A DNA stretch of 20,819 nucleotides from Clostridiaceae bacterium (lineage in GTDB: Bacteria; Bacillota; Clostridia; Saccharofermentanales; UBA5734): assembly GCA_012729935.1 (NCBI GenBank), contig JAAYBY010000055.1, positions 1 to 20,819 on the forward strand, in the 5' to 3' direction. The notes under the pieces were generated by a model. It was given only the letters and a program-made list of their open reading frames with translations. It ran no database searches and was not told the origin of the DNA. Made by a program: the position numbers and the translations under genes. Shown in pieces: positions 14,147 through 20,819 of this stretch (position 1 is the first letter of the stretch; each line of letters opens with the position of its first letter).

Positions 14147-15282
14147 GCCGGAATAGACAAACGAAAAAGACGAAAACAATAAAAGGCAGACGAGGCGTGA
14201 CTGATTCCGTTAGTCGCAGTCCGCGACAGGTTGAGCATTATTGGAACTTTTATAAGAAAGGTCTTTATGTATCAAAACCTGTTTCACGTCTTCCGGGCTG
14301 GCTGCTGCCGCTGCTGGCAACACTGCTCATAATTGCACTGGTATTCTGGGGTATTCCGCAGATCATCAGCAGAATCCAAAACAGTCAGACTGAGCCGACA
14401 ATTCCTGAAGAACAGGTAAATGACCGTCTTTATGGTCCGCAGACACGTGTGGTAATCAAGCCGGTTGCAGATCTGTTTGACCAGCCTGACCTTAAGGCAA
14501 AACGGATTACTCAGCTGCTATATCAGGAAACCGTGACCAGGCTGGACGTTGACTGTCCGCCAGGTTTCATTGCGGTTGAGTTTCAGGAAACAGTAACAGG
14601 GTATATGCTGATCGATGATCTGACAGAAGATTGTTCAGCAATTGAACCGGCTGATTACGAATACCGGGCTGTCGTGACAGCACCGACAAAGCGTGTTATG
14701 TCTCATGCTGAAAAGGGGACCTTGTTGATAGAAGTGATGATGGGTACACAGCTCTTCATTGATTACCGCGGAGCCGGGGTCTCAAGCGTCCGCCTGTCAG
14801 ATGGCACAACCGGTTGGATCAGCGAGGATAGCGTTGTCATTTTACCGTCGAATGCCGCTATTGAAATGCCTTTTGAGCCTGCGGATGCATTTTGCCATTC
14901 AGCACTGATATTTCTCCAGACAACTGCTTTAGATTACGGTATGAGCATTCGCGGAATGTCTGTTGAAGGGATTGTTCACCTTGCTGCACGAATCAACGGA
15001 TTGACTGTTCCAAGAACGGTAGAAGGATTGTTAACAGCCGGAGTATCCTTGCCGCTTGTCAAGGATCCGGAAACAGGCCATGCCGATATCAGTCAGTTAA
15101 AGAGAGGAGATCTTATCTTTTTTGCAGAACAAGCGGAACAACAGCCTCGTGTCGGCATACTGATACAGACCAATCAAGTTCTTTATACCGGATCCGGCCA
15201 AACCAGCATTCGATTGATTGATCTTGAACGGGAAGATCAGCTCAAGCTTACGATTAAAGGTGCCAGACGAATTTTCCCATGA
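14143..15282 (+). CDS. Membrane-anchored SH3 and degenerate NlpC/P60-like protein
   Basis: This 379-residue protein has a basic N-terminus, one membrane segment at about 52-76, and an outer part. Residues 100-160 and 175-235 look like two bacterial SH3 wall-binding domains (VIKPVADLFDQP...TQLLYQE; then DGTTGWISEDSVVIL). Residues 250-360 follow the order of NlpC/P60 endopeptidases: GMSVEGI, VHLAARINGL, PRTVEGLLTAG, LKRGDLIFF, VGILIQTNQVLYTG. The catalytic parts are missing. The DCSGL block expected between GMSVEGI (272-277) and VHLA is absent, the HVGIY histidine is R336, and the third polar position appears as Y348. It is therefore probably a non-catalytic wall-binding or scaffold protein. 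The reading frame is clean, so it does not look like decay. It starts within ATGA of acpS with no strong ribosome site of its own. Confidence 0.8.
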   Translation: MSRNRQTKKTKTIKGRRGVTDSVSRSPRQVEHYWNFYKKGLYVSKPVSRLPGWLLPLLATLLIIALVFWGIPQIISRIQNSQTEPTIPEEQVNDRLYGPQTRVVIKPVADLFDQPDLKAKRITQLLYQETVTRLDVDCPPGFIAVEFQETVTGYMLIDDLTEDCSAIEPADYEYRAVVTAPTKRVMSHAEKGTLLIEVMMGTQLFIDYRGAGVSSVRLSDGTTGWISEDSVVILPSNAAIEMPFEPADAFCHSALIFLQTTALDYGMSIRGMSVEGIVHLAARINGLTVPRTVEGLLTAGVSLPLVKDPETGHADISQLKRGDLIFFAEQAEQQPRVGILIQTNQVLYTGSGQTSIRLIDLEREDQLKLTIKGARRIFP

Positions 15283-15307
15283 AAAAGAGTGCCGTCATCG
15301 GGCACTC
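15282..15307 (-). terminator. Intrinsic terminator of rpmB
   Basis: On the minus strand GAGTGCC (15307-15301) pairs with GGCACTC (15293-15287) around a seven-base loop, followed by five T residues (15286-15282). It lies about 50 bases after the rpmB stop. The same hairpin sits directly after the stop of the convergent plus-strand gene, but on that strand no T run follows, so it is a weaker terminator there. Confidence 0.8.
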
Positions 15308-15358
15308 CCATAATTCATTTCTGCTCCACTGATACTCTGTTACGAGATCAGTCGGTTC

Positions 15359-15556
15359 TTATGCCCTCTGGACAGCTTTAGACCGCAGGCATCTTGTGCA
15401 GACGTGCATTGTTTTGGGTGTACCATCAACAACCACCTTCACTTGTCGGACATTCGCTTTTTGTCTCACCAATGCCCTGCGTGAAATCTGGGAACGGGTG
15501 ATGCTGATTTTTCGACCAAAAAACATATCTTTTTGGCAGATATCACATTTTGCCAT
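15359..15556 (-). CDS. rpmB: 50S ribosomal protein L28, zinc-binding form
   Basis: The 65-residue protein is a structural component of the large ribosomal subunit. MAKCDICQKDMFFG opens it, followed by the basic ISRRALVRQKANVRQVKVVVDG typical of L28, and it ends with HVCTRCLRSKAVQRA. C4, C7, C53 and C56 form a zinc ribbon, so this is the Cys-containing version rather than the Cys-free paralogue some bacteria induce under zinc starvation. A longer reading frame begins at 15625, but the start at 15556 has a very strong AGGAGG eight bases upstream and matches the family N-terminus. It has its own promoter and terminator and is independent of the rnf operon upstream. Confidence 0.97.
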   Translation of the reverse strand: MAKCDICQKDMFFGRKISITRSQISRRALVRQKANVRQVKVVVDGTPKTMHVCTRCLRSKAVQRA

Positions 15557-15596
15557 CTTGTACACCTCCTTTTTTTCTTGCAAACGTGCAGATGAA

Positions 15597-15625
15597 ATCT
15601 TACCATAGCGGACGTTAAAATGCAA
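15597..15625 (-). promoter_or_regulatory. Promoter for rpmB
   Basis: On the minus strand TTGCAT (15625-15620) and TAAGAT (15602-15597) are 17 bases apart, and TGG precedes the -10, making it extended. It lies in the 110-base gap between rnfB and rpmB, which is otherwise AT-rich and shows no clear terminator for the rnf operon. Confidence 0.65.
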
Positions 15626-15666
15626 GATTATTTGTTAAATGTGTTTGTTTTTATCTATTATTCAAC

Positions 15667-16599
15667 TTAAGCGTCAGACTGTGTTGTTTGCCCGGACACA
15701 AGCGCCGGAGCAGGGGTCACCGGATCATCTTCCTGTCGGGATCGCTTCGGATAACCATCCGTTCCTTCTGCCAGCGGCAGTCCGCGCAAGATGGCGTGGG
15801 TCGGACAAACTTCAAGGCACTTATTGCAATGCGTACAGAGATTCGGATCAATGACTGCCAATGGTCCGTCCATCGTAATAGCGCCAGAAGGGCAGACTTT
15901 GAAACATCTGCGGCAGCCGATACAGCCAACCGTACAGTTTTTTCGTGTCTGGCCACCCGGCCACTTATTCTTGCAGGTGACTGTATAAGCGTTATAATGC
16001 TTTGGCATCATTTCGATCAGGTTTTTGGGGCATGCAGCGACACACAGTGTACAGGCTCTGCACAGATGACTGTCGATATGAGCAATGCCCTTTGAGATAT
16101 AGATAGCGCCATACGGACAGACTGCAGCACAATCACCGAAACCAATACAGCCATAGGTGCAGGAATTGGGCCCGGAAAACGTGTTTTGTGCAGCTGCACA
16201 CGTTTCAACGCCATGGTAAGCAAACCGTTTGCTGGTGTGATCAGTGGTTCCCTGACAGTGAATATAGGCAACTTTTGGTGTGAATGAAGGGACTGCCTGA
16301 CCCAGAATGGCAGCCAGTTCAGCAGCAGTATCGCTGCCGCCTGGAGAGCATTTGCTGACATCCGTATCCTGGCCATCACGAAGTGCCTGCGCATAACCGT
16401 CACAACCGGAATAGCCGCATGCGCCGCAATTGACGCCGGGCAAGGCTGACCGGACTTCCTCAAGCGTCTGGTCGACCGGCAGGGCGAAGACTTTTGAGGC
16501 GATCACCAGGACGATGCCCAGAATTAATGCTATGGCAGCTGCTATGCCAACCGGAATCAGAATGGCAGGCAGCGATATGAGAACCACAGTAAAAAGCAT
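15667..16599 (-). CDS. rnfB: Rnf complex subunit B, multi-cluster ferredoxin-like protein
   Basis: This 310-residue subunit is the likely entry point for electrons from reduced ferredoxin. Residues 8-35 form the N-terminal membrane anchor. The Fes domain has C58, C61, C66 and C84 (PGVNCGACGYSGC). Four further [4Fe-4S] motifs follow: C147/C151/C157/C161, C180/C183/C186/C190, the group C222 to C236, and C255/C258/C261/C265. Additional cysteines at 115, 134 and 209 may complete another cluster. This long form is typical of clostridial and acetogen RnfB; proteobacterial versions are near 190 residues. The last 35 residues are proline- and charge-rich. GGAGG sits before the ATG. It is the last gene of the rnf operon, 47 bases after rnfA, with a hairpin in that gap. 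Confidence 0.97.
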   Translation of the reverse strand: MLFTVVLISLPAILIPVGIAAAIALILGIVLVIASKVFALPVDQTLEEVRSALPGVNCGACGYSGCDGYAQALRDGQDTDVSKCSPGGSDTAAELAAILGQAVPSFTPKVAYIHCQGTTDHTSKRFAYHGVETCAAAQNTFSGPNSCTYGCIGFGDCAAVCPYGAIYISKGIAHIDSHLCRACTLCVAACPKNLIEMMPKHYNAYTVTCKNKWPGGQTRKNCTVGCIGCRRCFKVCPSGAITMDGPLAVIDPNLCTHCNKCLEVCPTHAILRGLPLAEGTDGYPKRSRQEDDPVTPAPALVSGQTTQSDA

Positions 16600-16615
16600 G
16601 AAAGACTCCTCCTGA

Positions 16616-16637
16616 CTGCCAGTAAACAGGCTGGCAG
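16616..16637 (-). other. Hairpin in the rnfA-rnfB gap
   Basis: CTGCCAG (16637-16631 on the minus strand) pairs with CTGGCAG (16622-16616) around an eight-base loop. It lies between the rnfA stop and the rnfB ribosome binding site. No T run follows, so it is not an intrinsic terminator; RNA stabilisation, processing or control of rnfB translation are possible. Confidence 0.5.
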
Positions 16638-16646
16638 AGATAATAG

Positions 16647-17237
16647 TTATTTAAAGATGTTCTCAATCAGTCCTTTAAATCCAAAGAATGAAATTGAGAC
16701 AAGTGCAGCTGAAACAAGGGTTATTGGTAGTCCTTTAAAGAACTTTGGTACGTTTGCCTGATCAACTTTTCTGCGGACGCCGGCAAACAGGAAGAGTGCC
16801 AGCATAAAACCAAGACCGGCACCAAGGCTGTTGACAATCGAGGACCCAAACCCGTAGGTTTCATCAATGTTCAAAATTGTAACACCGAGAATGGCGCAGT
16901 TAGTTGTGATTAGCGGCAGAAAAACGCCCAGAGCCTTGTAAAGCGGAGGCACTGCTTTCTTTAAAAATATTTCAATAAGCTGAACAAGCGACGCGATAAC
17001 AAGAATAAAAATCATTGTCTGAAGATAGGCGAGATCATTTGGCAACAGCAAAAGGTGATAGATCGGCCAGGTAATGACTGTCGCCAGAACCATGACGAAA
17101 ATGACACTCATACTCATGCCCATTGCGGTTTTCAAATTTTTTGAGACACCCAGAAAGGGACAGATTCCAAGGAAGCGTGACAAAACAAAATTGTCAACCA
17201 GAATGGCACTGAATAAAATGATGAGGACTTCTTTCAT
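16647..17237 (-). CDS. rnfA: Rnf complex subunit A, integral membrane protein
   Basis: This 196-residue, six-span protein is a homologue of NqrE and forms the membrane core with RnfE. C26 in FLGICPFLG and C114 in LITTNCAILG lie in membrane half-helices and are the residues that, with the matching pair of RnfE, hold an intramembrane [2Fe-2S] cluster in Rnf/Nqr structures. VLSRFLGICPFLGVSK, VFLPLITTNCAILGVT and GLGFMLALFLFAGVRRK are family signatures. Length is normal (about 190-195). The ATG overlaps the rnfE stop as ATGA. The start has no strong separate ribosome site visible within the rnfE end apart from a GGAGGTGCACAGGC stretch, whose GGAGG is nine bases upstream. Confidence 0.97.
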   Translation of the reverse strand: MKEVLIILFSAILVDNFVLSRFLGICPFLGVSKNLKTAMGMSMSVIFVMVLATVITWPIYHLLLLPNDLAYLQTMIFILVIASLVQLIEIFLKKAVPPLYKALGVFLPLITTNCAILGVTILNIDETYGFGSSIVNSLGAGLGFMLALFLFAGVRRKVDQANVPKFFKGLPITLVSAALVSISFFGFKGLIENIFK

Positions 17238-18061
17238 GCCTGTGCACCTCCGTTATTCTCAACCGATTCTTCGTCCTGATTTTCATTTTGCAGAGATAAC
17301 ATAGCCATCCGCTTCATGGCTTCAGCTTCCTGTTGCGGATCCTGTGGGCCGTTGCGTCCAAAACTACAGCCGCCGCATAAGAGACATGCGGTTCTCTCGG
17401 ATATCGCTCCGACGCACACATCGCCTTCAATCTTATTTTTCTTTTCAAATTTTTCCGATAATTTTTGCGCCAATGCAATCAATATGCCAAAAGCGAAAAA
17501 ACCACCTGGCGGTAAAATCATGATCAGCATTGGTTCTATCGATCCTCCTGCCTGGATGAACGGGATGCTCATATTCATGAACGTACCGTTTCCGATAACT
17601 TCGCGGATCGAACCCATCAGAACAAGTGCAGCCAGAGATCCGATCCCCATGCCAAGACCGTCCACGAGTGAAGGAAGCACGGGGTTTTTGCTGGCGAACA
17701 TTTCTGCCCGGGCCAGAATGATGCAGTTAACTGTGATCAGAGGAATAAAAATCCCCAGTGAATCATTCAATTCGGGTAAATATGTTTGCAGCAGAAGCTG
17801 AACGAGTGTTACAAAACCAGCAATAATAATGATAAAAGATGGAATCCTGACTTTTTCCGGTATGACTTTTCGTAAGAGTGACACAACCAGATTTGAGCCG
17901 ATGAGTACAAAAATGACAGCGGCTCCCATACCGAGACCGTTTTTGACAGATGTAGTGACTGCCAGTGTCGGACAGCAGCCGAGAAGCAGGCGAAGTACCG
18001 GATTTTCCTTAACGATGCCTTTGGTGAACTCCTTATAGAGACTGACCTTTGTTTTCGCCAT
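17234..18061 (-). CDS. rnfE: Rnf complex subunit E with a cysteine-containing C-terminal tail
   Basis: This 275-residue protein is the NqrD homologue and partner of RnfA in the membrane. GCCPTLAVT (C29, C30) and ITVNCIILARAE (C113) provide the intramembrane [2Fe-2S] ligands; GLGMGIGSLAALVLMGSIREVIGNGT is also conserved. The six-span core ends near residue 202. A hydrophilic tail of over 70 residues follows, with C216, C226, C229 and C232 (ACLLCGGC) and an acidic, Q/E/N-rich end. Core-only RnfE proteins are about 200-230 residues, so the tail is an addition. It could bind a metal or an extra cluster on the cytoplasmic side; this is inference. The start lies two bases after the rnfG stop, with GGAGG inside the rnfG end. 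Confidence 0.96.
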   Translation of the reverse strand: MAKTKVSLYKEFTKGIVKENPVLRLLLGCCPTLAVTTSVKNGLGMGAAVIFVLIGSNLVVSLLRKVIPEKVRIPSFIIIIAGFVTLVQLLLQTYLPELNDSLGIFIPLITVNCIILARAEMFASKNPVLPSLVDGLGMGIGSLAALVLMGSIREVIGNGTFMNMSIPFIQAGGSIEPMLIMILPPGGFFAFGILIALAQKLSEKFEKKNKIEGDVCVGAISERTACLLCGGCSFGRNGPQDPQQEAEAMKRMAMLSLQNENQDEESVENNGGAQA

Positions 18062-18063
18062 GA

Positions 18064-18645
18064 TTATCGGTCCTCCTGTTCTAATGTCTGAAAAAATTGA
18101 ATCGCGATATTGACAGCATCCGTGACTGCACGCGAGGATATAGTCGCACCGGATATCGCATCAACTGCATGTGCGTCAACCGGATTCTTTTCGATGGAGA
18201 AAAGTTGATCCGCCGTTTGATCGGAAAACTGCGCGGCAAATGAGTTCTGCTCTACTTTTTTCCCAAGACCCGGCGTTTCCTCATTAGCCAACACGCGGAT
18301 GCTCATAACGACACCATCCGGACTGATAGCCACCATCACAGGGACAAAACCCGCGTACCCACGCTTTGCGCCGACTATTATGTGACCGATTGTTTGACCG
18401 CTGGCGTCAAGTGCCTGAGTCCATTCTGTCAGACCATCCGGCCATGTTTCACCATCGACCGGTGCCATAACGTCGAATGTTGCGGCATCCGGATACATTG
18501 CCTGGCGGTTTTCATTAGCCGCCAGTTCTTCCTGTCGAAGCCGTTCTTCACGTGTTGCCTCAAATGTCAGTGAGACCAGGCCGGTCATCACGAGACAGAT
18601 AATGCACAATATGATTACCGGAGTCAGAGATTTAAGATTCAGCAT
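18064..18645 (-). CDS. rnfG: Rnf complex subunit G, covalent FMN-binding
   Basis: This 193-residue subunit carries a covalently bound FMN on the outer side of the membrane and relays electrons within Rnf. One membrane segment lies at about 8-28. The FMN-binding domain has GYAGFVPVMVAI, ANEETPGLGKK, and the flavinylation signature DAISGATISS, in which T168 is the threonine modified by ApbE in the family. An earlier in-frame ATG at 18687 would overlap rnfD by 56 bases; the start at 18645 has GGAGG eight bases upstream and matches the family start, so the overlap with rnfD is 14 bases. Length is typical (about 190-210). An apbE gene is not in this window and should exist elsewhere. Confidence 0.95.
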   Translation of the reverse strand: MLNLKSLTPVIILCIICLVMTGLVSLTFEATREERLRQEELAANENRQAMYPDAATFDVMAPVDGETWPDGLTEWTQALDASGQTIGHIIVGAKRGYAGFVPVMVAISPDGVVMSIRVLANEETPGLGKKVEQNSFAAQFSDQTADQLFSIEKNPVDAHAVDAISGATISSRAVTDAVNIAIQFFQTLEQEDR

Positions 18646-19588
18646 GACGCGCACCTCCGAAAGAAACAGGGATTGTCCACCGGTCAATATGGGGTGTCAG
18701 GATATTCATGAAGATTATCGAGAACGAAACACCTTCTGTCATACCGCCGAAAACACGAATCACAGAGGTCAACAGCCCACATCCAACAGCAAAAATGATT
18801 TTTCCGCGGACGGTGAGCGGAGATGTGACATAGTCGGTTGCCATAAAGAAGGCACCAATGAACAGACCACCGGATAAGACATGATACACAGGATCCAAAC
18901 CCATCAAAGCAGTGAAACCGAAGACAGTCAGAATATAGACAAAAGGTATCCAGCCTGAAATGACTTTCCGGATCATCAAATACGCAGCACCGATCAACAA
19001 GGCTAAAACCGAAACTTCACCGATGCAGCCACCTTTGAGACCAAGGAATAAATCAAGATAAGAGGGGAGATCTGCTGCGGTAGAACCTGATCTAAGTAAG
19101 TAAAGAGGTGTTGCCGTACTGACCAGATCGGATGAAGCAAGATCACCGATGTGTCGGGATAACAACGTCCAGCGGGTCATGACTGCCGGAAATGACAATG
19201 TCAGGATAATGCGCGCGGTTAATGCCGGATTCACAAAATTCTGCCCCAAGCCGCCGAACATCTGCTTGACGATAACAATAGCGATAAAGGCACCGACCAC
19301 CGGTATGTACAGCGGAATCGAGGGTGGCAGGTTAAAAGCCAGCAGAAGCCCTGTGACAACAGCACTCCAGTCGCTGATGGTATTTTCACGCTTCATAACC
19401 CTTCGACACAAGTATTCGAACAATACGGCTGATCCGACTGTCAGGCAAATGACCAGCAGGGCTCGAAGACCAAATATGTAGACAGATGCGATGAGAGCCG
19501 GAATTAAGGCAATGACAACGTCCAGCATGATACGGGAAGATTTAGCCTGATCGCGGATGTGCGGTGAAGATGATACATTTAAACTCAT
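18632..19588 (-). CDS. rnfD: Rnf complex subunit D, membrane FMN-binding
   Basis: This 318-residue multi-span protein is the NqrB homologue and holds a second covalent FMN in the membrane part of the ion-translocating complex. SPHIRDQAKSSRIMLDVVIALIPALI is a family opening. GGLGQNFVNPALTARI lies at 112-126, and VSTATPLYLL near 157-165 matches the S(G/T)AT flavin-attachment motif, with T160 the likely modified residue. Length is close to the family norm (about 310-350). The ATG overlaps the rnfC stop as ATGA, with GGAGG about a dozen bases upstream. The complex couples ferredoxin oxidation by NAD+ to Na+ or H+ export; the sequence alone does not show which ion. Confidence 0.96.
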   Translation of the reverse strand: MSLNVSSSPHIRDQAKSSRIMLDVVIALIPALIASVYIFGLRALLVICLTVGSAVLFEYLCRRVMKRENTISDWSAVVTGLLLAFNLPPSIPLYIPVVGAFIAIVIVKQMFGGLGQNFVNPALTARIILTLSFPAVMTRWTLLSRHIGDLASSDLVSTATPLYLLRSGSTAADLPSYLDLFLGLKGGCIGEVSVLALLIGAAYLMIRKVISGWIPFVYILTVFGFTALMGLDPVYHVLSGGLFIGAFFMATDYVTSPLTVRGKIIFAVGCGLLTSVIRVFGGMTEGVSFSIIFMNILTPHIDRWTIPVSFGGARHAES

Positions 19589-20819
19589 GACTGTGACGCC
19601 TCCTTAGCCTTAGCGGCCCGAACCATGATTTTACCGTCCCGGATGCTTTGTACGAGATACCGTTTGGCCGGACAAGAATAGTTGCAGCTGCCGCATTCGA
19701 TACAGTCGAGAATATGATGCTGATTCAGGTCGGCCACGTCTCTGTTTCGAACCGACTCGTCCAGTGTGGTTGGCATCAACCTCATCGGACAGACAGAAAC
19801 GCACCGTCCGCAACGGATACAAGGCGTTTCAATGGGTGTTGAACCATCTGCTTCATCGAAAACAAGGATGGCATTATTCTGTTTAATGATGCTTGCTTCC
19901 AGCCGGTCAAGCGCTACCCCCATCATCGGCCCGCCCATGATGACTTTGCCGGGATCAGACACAAGTCCACCTGTTGCTTCAATCACATCAGGAATCGTTG
20001 CTCCAATCGGAACATCAACGTTCATGGGATTTTTCACAGCGCTGCCATCAATGGTCAGGGTTTTTCGAACAAGCGGCATACCGGTTTTCAGATAAACGGC
20101 AATGTACCGGACAGTTGTCACATTTAACACAAGCGTGTGAACATCGTGCGGTAGTCCGCCTGTCGGAACAGAACGGCCGGTTAGCGCATAGATCAACATT
20201 TTTTCAGCACCCTGAGGGTATCGGGTTTTCAAGGGAATGACTTCAATTGCCGTTTCCTTACGTTTCTTGATTTCCTCGCGAAGTGCTTCAATGGCTTTTG
20301 GCTTATTCGTTTCAATACCGATCAGTGCTTTCGGTATTGACATATACGTCATCACATGGCGGATTCCTTCAATGATTTCGTCAGGATGTTCAACGCATTG
20401 CCGAAAATCAACCGAAATATAGGGTTCGCATTCTGCTGCATTGATCACCAGTACATCTGGTTCCTTACCGGCTGGTGGCTGCATTTTCATGTGGGTCGGG
20501 AATCCGGCACCACCGAGCCCGACCAGACCGGACGCCTTCAAAGCGCCGATAAAAGATGCCTTATCTGTTACAACCGGTGGTGACAGGGTTTCATCGAACA
20601 GCATCTGACCATCTGATTCGATGACAACAATTTCAACAGACCGTCCGGAGCTGGCGACTTCCTTTACAACAGAAGTCACCGTTCCCGATATACTGGCATG
20701 GATCGGAACGGCAAGAGCACCGGTCGATTCACCGATGACCTGGCCAATTTTGACTGAATCACCCTTTTGAACCACGCAGGAACAGGGTGGACCGACATGC
20801 ATGCTCATCGGAATGCGAA
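19585..20819 (-). CDS. rnfC: Rnf complex subunit C, 5' end beyond window
   Basis: RnfC is the peripheral subunit that binds NADH/NAD+ and FMN at the cytoplasmic face. About 411 codons are present. The frame stays open to the window edge, and the residues before the ATG at 20808 read RIP, continuing the family pattern (RIPMSMHVGPPC), so the true start lies outside, probably some 20-35 residues further. KGDSVKIGQVIGES opens a biotinyl-like domain; then come GLGGAGFPTHMK, INAAECEPYI, TGRSVPTGGLPHDVHTL and VIMGGPMMG. Two [4Fe-4S] motifs, CIRCGRCVSVCP and CIECGSCNYSCP, lie near the C-terminus. The TGA overlaps the rnfD ATG. The operon promoter must lie to the right of the window. Confidence 0.96.
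   Translation of the reverse strand, partial: RIPMSMHVGPPCSCVVQKGDSVKIGQVIGESTGALAVPIHASISGTVTSVVKEVASSGRSVEIVVIESDGQMLFDETLSPPVVTDKASFIGALKASGLVGLGGAGFPTHMKMQPPAGKEPDVLVINAAECEPYISVDFRQCVEHPDEIIEGIRHVMTYMSIPKALIGIETNKPKAIEALREEIKKRKETAIEVIPLKTRYPQGAEKMLIYALTGRSVPTGGLPHDVHTLVLNVTTVRYIAVYLKTGMPLVRKTLTIDGSAVKNPMNVDVPIGATIPDVIEATGGLVSDPGKVIMGGPMMGVALDRLEASIIKQNNAILVFDEADGSTPIETPCIRCGRCVSVCPMRLMPTTLDESVRNRDVADLNQHHILDCIECGSCNYSCPAKRYLVQSIRDGKIMVRAAKAKEASQS

Noticed and set aside
15557..15625. Earlier start for rpmB at 15625
   Set aside because: The extra 23 residues are absent from L28 proteins and would span the predicted promoter and ribosome binding site.
15626..15666. Intrinsic terminator after rnfB
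   Set aside because: The stretch is AT-rich but I could not form a GC-bearing stem followed by T residues; the operon may read into rpmB or end in another way.
17316..17801. Plus-strand reading frame of 161 codons opposite rnfE
   Set aside because: rnfE motifs on the minus strand account for this stretch; the plus-strand translation resembles no family and has no ribosome binding site.
18646..18687. Earlier start for rnfG at 18687
   Set aside because: It would overlap rnfD by 56 bases and add an atypical N-terminus; the start at 18645 has GGAGG at good spacing.
1..20819. Mobile elements, CRISPR arrays, tRNA or rRNA genes, prophage or defence genes
   Set aside because: No transposase or integrase motifs, regular spaced repeats, cloverleaf-like stretches or toxin-antitoxin pairs were seen; intergenic gaps are short and mostly explained by promoters and terminators.

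Overview
The window looks like a chromosomal segment from an anaerobic, fermentative member of the Bacillota, probably class Clostridia. The evidence is a single-chain pyruvate:ferredoxin oxidoreductase (PFOR), an Rnf complex in the order C-D-G-E-A-B with a long multi-cluster RnfB, a DnaD/DnaC-type replication pair, strong GGAGG ribosome binding sites, and base composition that appears near 47-50% GC by eye. I cannot place it to genus. No mobile element, tRNA, rRNA, CRISPR array or integration scar is visible, and the genes are mostly core metabolism and housekeeping.

Layout. Positions 1-2769 (minus): a GtrB-like glycosyltransferase, translationally coupled to a large multi-span membrane protein that runs off the left edge; probably a cell-surface glycan pair. 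Positions 2967-6545 (plus): lower glycolysis, a natural fusion of phosphoglycerate kinase with triosephosphate isomerase, followed by cofactor-independent phosphoglycerate mutase. Positions 6620-10156 (plus): PFOR, with its own extended -10 promoter and a strong terminator. Positions 10302-12439 (plus): a DnaD-like primosome protein coupled to a DnaC/DnaI-like helicase loader. Positions 12436-13581 (minus): class I mannose-6-phosphate isomerase, whose stop codon overlaps that of dnaC. Positions 13733-15282 (plus): AcpS, coupled to a membrane-anchored SH3 / NlpC-P60-like protein that has lost its catalytic motif. Positions 15359-15556 (minus): zinc-type ribosomal protein L28. Positions 15667-20819 (minus): the rnf operon, with rnfC cut by the right edge.

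How the parts connect. Glycolytic enzymes feed pyruvate to PFOR. PFOR makes acetyl-CoA and reduced ferredoxin, and Rnf oxidises that ferredoxin with NAD+ while pumping Na+ or H+. The window therefore holds both the source and a major sink of low-potential electrons, although in separate transcription units on opposite strands.

I did not find a convincing undescribed biological system. The observations most worth checking are the apparently dead NlpC/P60 protein behind acpS, the PGK-TPI fusion, the cysteine-bearing tail on RnfE, repeated sequence elements around the PFOR promoter, a perfect 20-bp palindrome inside acpS, and a promoter element embedded in the PFOR terminator.
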